From an uncultured Synechococcus sp. (GTDB taxonomy: Bacteria; Cyanobacteriota; Cyanobacteriia; PCC-6307; Cyanobiaceae), in contig CAJWZN010000026.1 in the NCBI GenBank assembly GCA_913050105.1, forward strand, positions 1 through 13,627: DNA of 13,627 nucleotides, written 5' to 3'. The notes under the pieces were generated by a model. The model did not search any database. It had not been told where the DNA came from and worked only from the letters and a program-made list of their open reading frames with translations. Both the position numbers and the translations under genes were made by a program. This document shows, in pieces, positions 1 through 7,324 of the stretch. Position 1 is the first letter of the stretch. Each line of letters begins with the position of its first letter.

Positions 1-54
1 GTCGCCAAGGCCCTGGGACTGCCGCCCCGTCACCCGATGGCCTGCCTGCGTTAA
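1..54 (+). CDS. C-terminal end of an unidentified protein (partial)
   Basis: An open frame enters from the left edge and ends at TAA (52-54), giving the 17-residue tail VAKALGLPPRHPMACLR. It converges with the minus-strand YchJ-like gene, whose stop lies at 51-53, so the two 3' ends overlap by a few bases with no visible terminator. The tail is too short to assign to a family. The frame could also be chance, because GC-rich sequence stays open easily. Confidence 0.3.
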   Translation, partial: VAKALGLPPRHPMACLR

Positions 55-479
55 GCCTCGAGCGCAACAGCGCGGATGTACAACCAATCGCCCGAAAGGC
101 TGCCGTTGCGGCGTTGAAACAGAGAGGTTTCCTTCAACGCACCACCGCGATAACGAGCTTCGAATACAACCGTTCCCTCGAGATCGTCGCTGCCACCACC
201 ACAAACCTCCCGAATCGTGAGTCCAAGCCAACGGGTTTGACGGCAACTGCGCACCAACTCGGCGCGCCGAATCTTGTCGTCACGGTCTGGCTCAGGATGG
301 GTTGAGAGGAGATATCCCACCTCAGCCCGCGCGAAGGCGGAATAACGGGATCGCATCAGCTGTTCGGCGGTTTCAGCCCGTTTCAGCCCACGATGCAGGG
401 GAGCGCAGCAGTGGCGATAGACGCCAGCGCCGCAGGGGCATGGACGAGCATCCGCCGACGCTGAAAACCCTCCTGGCAT
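51..479 (-). CDS. YchJ-like SEC-C motif protein (UPF0225 family)
   Basis: The product is 142 residues long. Its N-terminus carries a SEC-C type zinc-binding motif, CPCGAGVYRHCCAPLH (about residues 14-29; C14, C16, C24, C25). It is followed by LMRSRYSAFARAEVGYLL, the hallmark of YchJ/UPF0225 proteins, and an NTF2-like body ending GDWLYIRAVALEA. The family binds metal through the cysteines, but its cellular role is not established. The ATG at 479 overlaps the stop of the upstream DUF3326 gene as TGATG, which fixes the start and suggests translational coupling as the last gene of the ferredoxin operon. The length is normal for the short form of the family. Family assignment is firm; function is unknown. 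Confidence 0.88.
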   Translation of the reverse strand: MPGGFSASADARPCPCGAGVYRHCCAPLHRGLKRAETAEQLMRSRYSAFARAEVGYLLSTHPEPDRDDKIRRAELVRSCRQTRWLGLTIREVCGGGSDDLEGTVVFEARYRGGALKETSLFQRRNGSLSGDWLYIRAVALEA

Positions 480-1525
480 CAGACCAAATACTCCAGTGCA
501 GTCAGGGGCCGCTGCAATGCAGCTGAACTGACCCCCTCTCTCAGGGCCAGCACCAGACCGGCAGCCTCCGCATACGACGAGGCCGGCAGCACGCTGGAAC
601 TGATCCCCAACGCTTCCGCTGTGACCTGAAGCACCGATGCATTGGCAACCGTGATCAACGGCACCCCGCGCTCCAGGCAGGCCAGCACCGCCTCACCGCC
701 AAGCGCACCGGCGGGGGCCACCACCGCCCCGAGCTGGTCGACCTGAATCACACCCGCATCAGCCGCCACCAGATCAGGAGCCCGGCTCAGTCCCACCAGC
801 ACACAAGCCAGAAAGGTGTAGCCAAGCTCTTCACCCGCCGCTCTTGGGTCGAGCTGAGCATCTACTGGCAGCGGAGCCAGGGCGGGGGCATGGGCGCAGG
901 GAATCTGCAGATGCCGCACAAGCAGATGGCTGATCACCGCTTCAGCCCCAGCCAGAGCATCCACACCGCTTCCGGCGCGATAAGCAGCCAGCTCATCGCT
1001 GTCGGGATCGTCAGGGAAGCGAGCCACCACAGCAATAGCGGTAGCCCCGGCCTGCTTCAGACGTTCGCCACCGCGCAAGAGAGCATCAGGGCAACCCAGC
1101 CGCCCCCAGCTGACCCCACTGCTGCCCTGCTCCAGAGACACCTCCAACGGTTGATCAGTGGTCAGCACCGGGCCGATCTCCAGACCCAGAGTGGCGCGGC
1201 ACCCCTCCGCCACCTGAATCTGACGCTGGGCGAGCTCAGCCTCGATCCCTGCATCCAGAAGCACGCCGATGCGCTGCTGCCGCACCGGTCGCAGCGCCCA
1301 ATCGCCAGCCGCGAAGCGATCGAGGCCATAGCCCTCCACGTAGTGGATGCGGGCATCGCTCCAATAAAGCGCCGCACCGTTCATCACATTGGGGTGGGTG
1401 ATCAGACACCCACTGGCCGCCGCCAACAGTCGCGCACTGGGAAGGGCATCGCCGGCATAACCGCCCAGGGTGCAGCCGATCCCGGTGGGAACCACCATCA
1501 GCACGGGTAAGGGCTGAGAACTCAT
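479..1525 (-). CDS. DUF3326-type conserved protein
   Basis: The 348-residue product begins MSSQPLPVLMVVPTGIGC and continues GGYAGDALPSARLLAAASGC, then LITHPNVMNGAALYWSDARI. From memory, this glycine-rich PTGIG/GGYAGDA plus THPNVMNGA pattern belongs to the DUF3326 family found in cyanobacteria; no biochemical function is known to me. The C-terminal part (VVAPAGALGGEAVLACLERG, then VPLITVANASVLQVT) resembles an alpha/beta nucleotide- or sugar-binding fold, but that is inference only. There is no signal peptide or clear membrane helix. The frame stays open upstream to 1597, but I chose the ATG at 1525 because it overlaps the micro-ORF stop as ATGA and starts at the conserved N-terminus. The stop overlaps the YchJ-like start. 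Co-expression with ferredoxin hints at a redox or plastid-type metabolic role. Confidence 0.85.
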   Translation of the reverse strand: MSSQPLPVLMVVPTGIGCTLGGYAGDALPSARLLAAASGCLITHPNVMNGAALYWSDARIHYVEGYGLDRFAAGDWALRPVRQQRIGVLLDAGIEAELAQRQIQVAEGCRATLGLEIGPVLTTDQPLEVSLEQGSSGVSWGRLGCPDALLRGGERLKQAGATAIAVVARFPDDPDSDELAAYRAGSGVDALAGAEAVISHLLVRHLQIPCAHAPALAPLPVDAQLDPRAAGEELGYTFLACVLVGLSRAPDLVAADAGVIQVDQLGAVVAPAGALGGEAVLACLERGVPLITVANASVLQVTAEALGISSSVLPASSYAEAAGLVLALREGVSSAALQRPLTALEYLV

Positions 1526-1707
1526 TTCTGAACCACAGCCTCCAGCTGAAGCCAGCGAGCGCCGGAGGAATCTCGATTTACGGCGGTGATCGCCCAACGC
1601 AACAGCTCACCCTCATGGAGAAGTTGGCTGAGCACAAACCCACGCAATTCTTTTGTGGGAACCGTGTCAGGCCATGCAAGCTTGTGATCCAGTCGGCGCA
1701 GATTCAC
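1522..1707 (-). CDS. 61-residue hypothetical protein with GTG start (micro-ORF)
   Basis: This short frame encodes VNLRRLDHKLAWPDTVP, then TKELRGFVLSQLLHEGELLR and WAITAVNRDSSGARWLQLEA, ending VVQK. The GTG at 1707 overlaps the ferredoxin stop as GTGA, and the TGA at 1522-1524 overlaps the next gene's ATG as ATGA. It therefore fits exactly between two genes with 4-base overlaps on both sides, which is strong evidence that it is real. The frame is open further upstream inside the ferredoxin gene, but that part is an out-of-frame shadow. The product looks like a small soluble alpha/beta protein with regular mixed hydrophobic and charged residues, no cysteines, no signal peptide and no membrane segment. 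I recognise no domain. Its place suggests a partner of the ferredoxin or the DUF3326 protein. Confidence 0.75.
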   Translation of the reverse strand: MNLRRLDHKLAWPDTVPTKELRGFVLSQLLHEGELLRWAITAVNRDSSGARWLQLEAVVQK

Positions 1708-2033
1708 GCTTGGAACTGACCGAACTGCGCTTCGTAAAGCGCATCTTCCTGGCCAGCCTTGAGTTTGAGATCGGCGCGTGGAAAGGCAACACACATGAGA
1801 ATGAAGCCTCGTTGCTGCAGATCTGCTTTCACTCCCATGGCATCTGGCTGTGCAACGCTGCCTTCGCTGATCACAGCCGCACAAGTGGTGCAGACACCTG
1901 AACAGCACGAGCTCGGAAGCGGAATTCCAGCAGCCTCCGCCGCATTGAGAACGGTCTGATCCTCTCGGCAGCTAAAGGTGTGAGTGGTGCCCTCTAACTC
2001 GGCGTGAACGACATACGTAGCCACGTCCGTCAT
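1704..2033 (-). CDS. Plant-type [2Fe-2S] ferredoxin
   Basis: The 109-residue product carries the plant-type cluster motif SSCCSGVCTTCA: C43, C48 and C51 as C-x4-C-x2-C, with the fourth ligand C81 in FILMCVAFP. Spacing matches photosynthetic ferredoxins, which carry single electrons from photosystem I or NADPH to soluble enzymes. It is not the canonical PetF: the C-terminus runs on past the usual end as EDALYEAQFGQFQA and the N-terminus differs, so a specialised ferredoxin (possibly FdC1-like) is more likely. The frame is open up to an ATG at 2147. I chose the ATG at 2033 (MTDVATYVVHAEL) because the family homology begins there; the 38 extra residues look unlike a ferredoxin or a transit sequence. 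It is the first gene of a four-gene operon and its stop overlaps the micro-ORF start. Confidence 0.9.
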   Translation of the reverse strand: MTDVATYVVHAELEGTTHTFSCREDQTVLNAAEAAGIPLPSSCCSGVCTTCAAVISEGSVAQPDAMGVKADLQQRGFILMCVAFPRADLKLKAGQEDALYEAQFGQFQA

Positions 2034-2541
2034 TGGGTCTTTCAGGCGGGTTAAAACCATCCTGTCAGGCAGTGGAAGAAGGCGAGCACTGCAAATGTTG
2101 TTGGTGTGCTGCAAGACATCCAGAGGGGTCACTTTGACCCGAGTCATCTTCCGCTAAACCAAAAACAGAGGTGAGATGGGCCTTGGGGTGGTGATTGCCA
2201 ACAACAAGCTGATCCCAGACACTCACAATCCGCCAGCAGCGCTGCTGATGCAAATCAATGTTATGGAGGTTAAAGCCGATGACATCAATGTTCGGCCAGA
2301 TTTTCTAAGCAAGCGGGAAATGCAATTGCCACACGCCATTGATATCGACAATGCAGACACAGCCTTCCAAGGGTCCGTTGCTGAAGCACAACAAATCAAC
2401 AGAACATCCGGGCAATTCAAACGCCAGATCCCAAAGATTCAGATCTAACCACGTCATTGCAAGTATCAAAGCAAACAATTAAAGAATCTGTAGTCCACAC
2501 AAATAATTGAGCTAGTATCAAATAAGCTGCAATAGCATCTA
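2034..2541. other. Divergent intergenic region without a convincing gene
   Basis: About 500 bases separate the ferredoxin start (minus) from the RTX-like start (plus). Short frames exist on both strands (plus 2176-2448; minus 2223-2420; minus 2065-2253), but they overlap each other, have no recognisable motif or ribosome-binding site, and match no family I know. Base composition becomes clearly AT-rich from about 2450. A perfect 14-base palindrome, CAGCAGCGCTGCTG, lies at 2234-2247. A possible -10 box for the RTX-like gene is TAGTAT at 2513-2518, without a good -35. The ferredoxin promoter should also lie here but could not be placed. Confidence 0.5.
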
Positions 2542-3237
2542 ATGGATCCCTTTCAGTTCGGCCCTTATCCTTCAAACATCGGAACCAAAAAAAAAGACAA
2601 GAAATACGTGCAAGCAGGTACCGGTTTCTACGCAGGGAGCGGGAACGATGTACTGACATGCGGCAGCTTGCCATCTGATGTGGAGGAAGCTCCAGGAGGC
2701 TTCTTGGTCACACCGGTGGTGATGTCCGGAGGAGCAGGAAAGGACACCTATAAATTCGAAAGCGACATTTTTGAATGGGGCTTTATAGCAGATGCAGGAG
2801 GCGGAAAAGACACAGTAAAATTCAAAAAGAAAAGTCCATTCAATCCCAATTTTTACGATGAGAATGTTCGCATCGACGCAATCCTGATCAACAATCGTGA
2901 TGTACTGCTTACATCCACCAACCTGCTGGATGGGGGCAGAGACAATGGAATTATTTTTGCGGATCCATTTGGACGATTGAATAAAGCAAACAAGCTAGAG
3001 AAAGTGAAGTTCGGCAAAAGAAAGTACAAATTCAAAAATCTCTTCAACTCCATACAAGATTTTGCAGGCTCTGAGGAGGATTACTCTGATTTATACAGCT
3101 ACAATGAATCCACATACAGCGAGCTGAATCAGCTGGGGGTGTTGAACTTCAGTGGTTTTGACGACCTCAACTCTCTTGAAGATGGGAGCTACATTGATAT
3201 CGCGACTTATAACAACAACTTAGCTGATAGCTTATAA
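2542..3237 (+). CDS. RTX-like (hemolysin-type calcium-binding) hypothetical protein
   Basis: The 231-residue product contains degenerate RTX nonapeptides (consensus GGxGxDxUx): AGSGNDVLT (31-39), SGGAGKDTYKF (62-72) and DAGGGKDTVKF (84-94). A weaker one is DGGRDNGIIF (130-139). In several the usual second acidic residue is Lys. RTX repeats bind calcium and fold as a beta-roll outside the cell, usually after type I secretion, which needs no N-terminal signal; none is present. The C-terminal third is acidic and rich in Tyr, Ser and Asn (EEDYSDLYSYNESTYSEL). No protease or lipase domain is visible, and no transporter genes are nearby. The gene is visibly A-rich compared with its GC-rich neighbours and stands alone between two conserved operons, suggesting acquisition or fast evolution. 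Nine As span codons 16-18. Start is the first ATG; no clear Shine-Dalgarno. Confidence 0.72.
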   Translation: MDPFQFGPYPSNIGTKKKDKKYVQAGTGFYAGSGNDVLTCGSLPSDVEEAPGGFLVTPVVMSGGAGKDTYKFESDIFEWGFIADAGGGKDTVKFKKKSPFNPNFYDENVRIDAILINNRDVLLTSTNLLDGGRDNGIIFADPFGRLNKANKLEKVKFGKRKYKFKNLFNSIQDFAGSEEDYSDLYSYNESTYSELNQLGVLNFSGFDDLNSLEDGSYIDIATYNNNLADSL

Positions 3238-3243
3238 GACCAA

Positions 3244-3271
3244 AAAAGCCGGCTCATTAGGGCCGGCTTTT
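3244..3271. terminator. Bidirectional Rho-independent terminator
   Basis: AAAAGCCGGC (3244-3253) pairs with GCCGGCTTTT (3262-3271) around the 8-base loop TCATTAGG. The GC core is flanked by A on the left and T on the right, so the hairpin with a U-tract works on either strand. It sits seven bases after the RTX-like stop and 24 bases after the atpC stop on the other strand, so it can end both transcripts. A smaller inverted repeat, TCAAGA/TCTTGA, lies just right of it (3271-3288). Confidence 0.88.
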
Positions 3272-3295
3272 CAAGATTTGTTTCTTGAAGTTCAA

Positions 3296-4240
3296 TTACG
3301 AGCCTGAGCCACCAACCACTTCAAGAATCTCCTGGGTAATCGCAGCCTGACGGGCTTTGTTGTAATCCAGGGTCAGGGTCTTGGCCAGCTCCTTGGCGTT
3401 GTCACTGGCGTTGTTCATGGCCGTCATCCGACTGGCAAGCTCTGAAGCAGCCGACTCCTGCAAGGAGCGCAGCATCTGGTTCTGCAGATACAACGGCAGA
3501 AGAGCATTTAACAGCTGATCCGGCGTTTGCTCAAACACGATGTCCGAAGCAATCTTCGGTTCAGTGTTGACCGCGCCCGCACCAGGTTCGACGGTCAGAA
3601 GGCCATCTTTAGTGGTGAGTCGGAAGATCTCATCTTCAGGGTCGGCAATATCCTGAGGATCCAGTGGCAACAGAGTCTGCACAGCAGGCTTGCAGCTCAC
3701 CAGATTAATGAACTTGGTGAAAATCAGCTCAACACGATCAGTGCCAGCACCGATGAACTCAGCCAACAAATCTGTGGAGATGTTGTTGGCTTCATCAGCT
3801 GTAGGAACCTGCTCCAAACCGGTGAAGGTTGCCTGAATCGGATACTTGCGGTTGGTGAAGTAACCAATGGCCTTGTTGCCGATCAGCACGAGTTTGACAT
3901 CGAAGCCTTTGGCTTTGAGCTCTGCGAAACGTCGCTCGGTTTTCTTGATGATGTTGGCGTTGTAACCACCGCACAGACCGCGATCGCCGGTTATCGCGAC
4001 AAGAGTGATCGACTCAACATCACGCTGCTCCATGAGGGGGGAAGCAGCATCTTCGAAGCGCATGCGGGACTGGAGATTTTCCAGAATCCGTGACAGACGA
4101 TCCGCAAACGGACGACTGCGGAGCACCTGCTCCTGAGCACGACGCACCTTGGCCGCAGCCACGAGACGCATGGCCTCGGTGATCTTGCGGGTGTTTTTGA
4201 CCGATTTAATCCGGTCTCGGATTTCCTTGAGATTCGCCAT
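3296..4240 (-). CDS. atpC: ATP synthase F1 gamma subunit (atpC; also called atpG)
   Basis: The 314-residue product is the central rotor shaft of F1, which couples c-ring rotation to catalysis in alpha3beta3. It begins MANLKEIRDRIKSVKNTRKI, has the Rossmann-like core with ITGDRGLCGGYNANI (83-97), and ends with the conserved C-terminal helix (ASELASRMTAMNNASDNA). Residues about 198-230 form the insertion typical of cyanobacterial and chloroplast gamma. The dithiol motif that makes the chloroplast enzyme thioredoxin-regulated is absent, as in other cyanobacteria. It is the last gene of the operon, 13 nt after the atpA stop. A GAGGGAG Shine-Dalgarno-like stretch lies about 8 nt before the ATG, overlapping the end of atpA. 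Confidence 0.98.
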   Translation of the reverse strand: MANLKEIRDRIKSVKNTRKITEAMRLVAAAKVRRAQEQVLRSRPFADRLSRILENLQSRMRFEDAASPLMEQRDVESITLVAITGDRGLCGGYNANIIKKTERRFAELKAKGFDVKLVLIGNKAIGYFTNRKYPIQATFTGLEQVPTADEANNISTDLLAEFIGAGTDRVELIFTKFINLVSCKPAVQTLLPLDPQDIADPEDEIFRLTTKDGLLTVEPGAGAVNTEPKIASDIVFEQTPDQLLNALLPLYLQNQMLRSLQESAASELASRMTAMNNASDNAKELAKTLTLDYNKARQAAITQEILEVVGGSGS

Positions 4241-4253
4241 GTCGGCTGCTCCC

Positions 4254-5774
4254 TCAGGCCGCCGAAGCGACCATGGTGGACACGACTTCGCTGATGGCGG
4301 CCTTAAGGACGGCTTCAGCTTCAGGGCTCATCACCTTCTTCTCCTGAATTTCTGCGTTGAACTCAGGCTTGTTGGACTTGATGTACTCACGCAGCTCACG
4401 GGAGAACTCAACGACCTTGTCGACGGGAACCTCGTCGATCAGACCTTTGACGCCGGCGTACACGATGGCGACCTGTTCAGCCAGGATCAGCGGGCTGAAC
4501 TGAGGCTGTTTCAACAGTTCGCGCAGGCGCTTACCGCGCTCCAGCTGCTGACGGGTGGACGCATCCAGATCGGAGGCGAATTGGGAGAAGGCCGCCAATT
4601 CGTCGAACTGAGCCAGCTCCAACTTCAGGGTGCCGGCAATCTTCTTGATGGCCTTCGTCTGAGCGGCACCGCCCACACGACTCACCGAAATACCCACGTT
4701 GATGGCGGGACGTAAACCGGAGTTGAAAAGGTCGGAGCTGAGGAAAATCTGACCATCTGTGATCGAAATCACGTTGGTTGGGATGTAGGCAGAAACGTCA
4801 CCTGCCTGAGTTTCAATGATCGGCAATGCGGTCATTGAGCCCTTGCCCATGGCGTCCGAAAGCTTGGCGGCCCGCTCAAGCAGACGGCTGTGGCAATAGA
4901 AGACATCGCCGGGATAGGCCTCACGACCGGGCGGACGACGCAGAAGCAGCGACATCTGACGGTAAGCAGCTGCCTGCTTGGACAGGTCGTCGTAAATCAC
5001 CAAGGTCGCTTTGCCCTTGTACATGAAGTACTCGGCAATCGAAGCACCGGTGTAAGGAGCCAGGTACTGCAACGCGGCAGGCTCTGAGGCGCTGGCGGCA
5101 ACAACCACGGTGTAGTCGAGAGCGCCGCGCTCACGCAGCACTTCAACAACATTGGCCACAGAGGCGGCCTTCTGACCCACCGCCACGTAGACGCAGATCA
5201 CATCCTGATCCCCTTGGTTCAGGATCGTATCGATCGCAATCGCGGTCTTCCCGGTCTGGCGGTCACCAATGATCAGCTCACGCTGGCCGCGGCCAACGGG
5301 GATCATCGAGTCGATGGCGGTGATGCCGGTCTGCATCGGCTCATGGACCGACTTCCGCTGAATGATGCCGGGCGCCATGGACTCAATCAGGCGCGTCTCG
5401 GTGGCGGCAATTTCGCCCTTGCCATCAATGGCACGACCCAGAGCATTCACCACGCGACCCAACATGGCGTCGCCGACGGGCACAGAAGCAATTTTGCCGG
5501 TGGCTTTCACCGTGCTGCCTTCCTGAATGTTCAGGCCTTCACCCATCAGCACCGCGCCGACGTTGTCGTCTTCGAGGTTGAGGGCGATGGCTTCAGTGCC
5601 GTCCTCAAATTCGAGGAGTTCACCGGCCATGGCCTGCTGCAGACCGTAAACACGGGCGATACCGTCGCCCACAGTCAGAACAGTGCCGACGTTGCTGACG
5701 GAGACCGACTTGTCGTAATCCTCAATCTGCTGTTTGAGGATTGCGCTGATCTCGTCGGGACGGATGGAAACCAT
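4254..5774 (-). CDS. atpA: ATP synthase F1 alpha subunit
   Basis: The 506-residue product forms the alpha3beta3 head of F1 and carries the non-catalytic nucleotide sites. The Walker A loop is GDRQTGKT (170-177), the Walker B region is ATLVIYDDLSKQ (256-267), and the signature RPAINVGISVSRVG (355-368) includes the arginine finger R366. The frame is open 39 codons upstream to 5891, but that part is shadow sequence overlapping atpH. I chose the ATG at 5774 (MVSIRPDEISAILKQQIE), the conserved start. It lies 55 nt after the atpH stop and 13 nt before atpC. No strong Shine-Dalgarno is visible. The catalytic beta subunit and epsilon are not in this window, as expected in cyanobacteria, where they form a separate locus. 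Confidence 0.98.
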   Translation of the reverse strand: MVSIRPDEISAILKQQIEDYDKSVSVSNVGTVLTVGDGIARVYGLQQAMAGELLEFEDGTEAIALNLEDDNVGAVLMGEGLNIQEGSTVKATGKIASVPVGDAMLGRVVNALGRAIDGKGEIAATETRLIESMAPGIIQRKSVHEPMQTGITAIDSMIPVGRGQRELIIGDRQTGKTAIAIDTILNQGDQDVICVYVAVGQKAASVANVVEVLRERGALDYTVVVAASASEPAALQYLAPYTGASIAEYFMYKGKATLVIYDDLSKQAAAYRQMSLLLRRPPGREAYPGDVFYCHSRLLERAAKLSDAMGKGSMTALPIIETQAGDVSAYIPTNVISITDGQIFLSSDLFNSGLRPAINVGISVSRVGGAAQTKAIKKIAGTLKLELAQFDELAAFSQFASDLDASTRQQLERGKRLRELLKQPQFSPLILAEQVAIVYAGVKGLIDEVPVDKVVEFSRELREYIKSNKPEFNAEIQEKKVMSPEAEAVLKAAISEVVSTMVASAA

Positions 5775-5829
5775 GGCGTGTGATCCCAGCGGGGAGTTGG
5801 AGAAAGGAGCGGTGAAAAAAGGTGTGGAG

Positions 5830-6378
5830 TCAGCTCGCTTTTGCGAGCGCCAGACCGAGGCGACGGACCTGTCCAGCCAGGCTGGCGTCAATCACCTGGG
5901 ATCCGAGGCTGACGACGAAGCCACCGATCAGCGAGGGATCAACACTGAGGTCGATATCGACTTTTGCGGTGCCGGCCATGGCCTGCACCTTTTTGGCAAG
6001 AGCGGCTTGCTGCTCTGCAGACAGGGTCTGAGCTGAGCGCACCTGAGCCAACGTGATGCCCTGCTGTTCGCGATAAAGCTCCAGATAACGAAGCATCACC
6101 GCATCGAACGCGAGCAAGCGCTGACGGTCGGCAAGAACCTTCAACAGGTTGAGCAGAGAAGGTGTCACCTGCTCTCCCACCAAACTCTGAAGAACCTTCT
6201 TCTTTGCGTCAGGTTCCAGAACCGGTGACACCATCGCGTCGCGAAAATCAGTGGAGCTCTGCCAGACATCCAGCAGCTGCTTGCACTGATCTGCAACAGT
6301 TTCTGACTCACCGCGCGCCTCGGTCACCTGAAGCAAAGCCTCGGCGTAGGGGGTGGCCAGGGAATTAAGGAGAGGCAT
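5830..6378 (-). CDS. atpH: ATP synthase F1 delta subunit (OSCP)
   Basis: The 182-residue product sits on top of F1 and joins the head to the b/b' peripheral stalk. It starts MPLLNSLATPYAEALLQVTE, with a helical N-terminal domain and the conserved C-terminal OSCP signature around residues 145-178 (DPSLIGGFVVSLGSQVIDAS). Length is normal for the family. Its ATG at 6378 overlaps the atpF stop as TGATG, so the two are probably translationally coupled. The gene is also called atpD in cyanobacterial literature. Confidence 0.97.
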   Translation of the reverse strand: MPLLNSLATPYAEALLQVTEARGESETVADQCKQLLDVWQSSTDFRDAMVSPVLEPDAKKKVLQSLVGEQVTPSLLNLLKVLADRQRLLAFDAVMLRYLELYREQQGITLAQVRSAQTLSAEQQAALAKKVQAMAGTAKVDIDLSVDPSLIGGFVVSLGSQVIDASLAGQVRRLGLALAKAS

Positions 6379-6860
6379 CAGGCGTTCTCCAGATTTTGAA
6401 TGGTGGAATCGATCAGCTTGGCCTGGGCCTTTGCATCGAGTTGCCCAGGAAGATCGCTCAGAACCTTGTCGATGGCAGCAAGAGCTGCTTCTCGGCGGAG
6501 CGTGTCCTTGATTCGAGCTGCTTCAGCATCGGCATCAGCAACTGCGCCTTGCTTCACCGCTGCCATAGCGGCAATGGTGCGCTGCTCACCTGAACTGCGG
6601 ATGGTTGCAGCACGGGCTTCACCATCGGTCCGGATCTGGTCAGCCTTCTGCTGCGCAGCAGCAAGGTCGGACTGTGCTTTGGAGAGATGTTCCGAAGCCT
6701 TCAGAAGACGGGATTCGGCCTCCTGCAGCTCCTGAAGAATCGCTTGACGACGTCGATCGAGGATGCCGCCAAGAAAACCGCGCAGGAACCAGACCAGAAC
6801 GCCGATGACGATGGCCAGATTGACCAGGTTGGTCTCGAGAGGATTGAAATTCAGAGTCAT
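6378..6860 (-). CDS. atpF: ATP synthase F0 subunit b
   Basis: The 160-residue product is one of the two peripheral stalk subunits. One N-terminal membrane helix (about residues 11-31, LVNLAIVIGVLVWFLRGFL) is followed by a long charged coiled coil rich in Ala, Glu, Gln and Arg that runs up to F1. The start is ambiguous by one codon: GTG at 6863 (4-base overlap with atpG) or ATG at 6860 (TGATG overlap). I chose the ATG because MTLNFNPLE is the usual N-terminus. It pairs as a heterodimer with the b' protein encoded just upstream. Confidence 0.97.
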   Translation of the reverse strand: MTLNFNPLETNLVNLAIVIGVLVWFLRGFLGGILDRRRQAILQELQEAESRLLKASEHLSKAQSDLAAAQQKADQIRTDGEARAATIRSSGEQRTIAAMAAVKQGAVADADAEAARIKDTLRREAALAAIDKVLSDLPGQLDAKAQAKLIDSTIQNLENA

Positions 6861-7324
6861 CACGCAGCCAGGAGTCGGTTGATGATGGTGGAGCTGAGTT
6901 GATCCACCTGCCCCTGAAGCTGGGTGCGGGCGGACTCACGCTCGGTTTCGATGGCACGACGGCTCTCTTCCTTGGAGCGATTGGCCTCGGCTTCAGCCTG
7001 AGCCAGCGCTTCTCGGTAGAGACGGTCGACCTCTTGTTCGGCTTCGGTGATCACAGCCTGAGCTGCCTGGCGAGCACCCTTCAGCTGTTCAGCCAGATCG
7101 GCCTCAAGTTTTTCAACGTCAGCCAGCTTCTGCTTGGCATCAGCACGACTGGTTGAAATAAAGCCCTCACGCTCTTCCACGACCTTGCCGACCGGACGGA
7201 AGAAGAGAGCATTGAGCAGGAAGGTGAGGAGAACCACCTGAACCGCCATCAGCGGCAGGGTGGCATCGAGGTCAAAAAGACCTCCCTCCGGAACACCTGC
7301 TTCAGCGAGCAGAAGCCAGGTCAT
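6860..7324 (-). CDS. atpG: ATP synthase F0 subunit b' (atpG; also called atpF2)
   Basis: The 154-residue product is the second peripheral stalk subunit, the diverged b copy found in photosynthetic bacteria and chloroplasts. A short N-terminal stretch (MTWLLLAEAGVPEGGLFDLD) leads to one membrane helix (about 22-42, TLPLMAVQVVLLTFLLNALF), then FRPVGKVVEEREGFI and a long coiled coil. Having both b and b' marks the operon as cyanobacterial. Its stop overlaps the atpF start. The gene lies 75 nt downstream of atpE, and no clear Shine-Dalgarno precedes its ATG. Confidence 0.96.
   Translation of the reverse strand: MTWLLLAEAGVPEGGLFDLDATLPLMAVQVVLLTFLLNALFFRPVGKVVEEREGFISTSRADAKQKLADVEKLEADLAEQLKGARQAAQAVITEAEQEVDRLYREALAQAEAEANRSKEESRRAIETERESARTQLQGQVDQLSSTIINRLLAA

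Noticed and set aside
1526..1597. 24-residue N-terminal extension of the DUF3326 protein
   Set aside because: It overlaps the micro-ORF out of frame; the ATGA overlap at 1525 and the conserved N-terminus favour the internal start.
2034..2147. N-terminal extension of the ferredoxin to the ATG at 2147
   Set aside because: The 38 extra residues do not look like ferredoxin or a targeting signal; homology begins at the ATG at 2033.
2223..2420. Minus-strand frame of 65 codons in the same gap
   Set aside because: It is antisense to the 90-codon frame, rich in Ser, Cys and Leu in the way of random antisense translation, and matches no family.
2176..2448. Plus-strand frame of 90 codons in the ferredoxin/RTX gap
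   Set aside because: No recognisable motif, no ribosome-binding site, and it conflicts with open frames on the other strand; not enough to call a gene.
3980..3987. One GCGATCGC octamer (HIP1-type) inside atpC
   Set aside because: A single copy in 13.6 kb is no sign of HIP1 enrichment, and it fits the codon use of atpC.
5775..5891. 39-residue N-terminal extension of AtpA
   Set aside because: It overlaps the end of atpH and the intergenic gap; the alpha subunit starts at MVSIRPDE.
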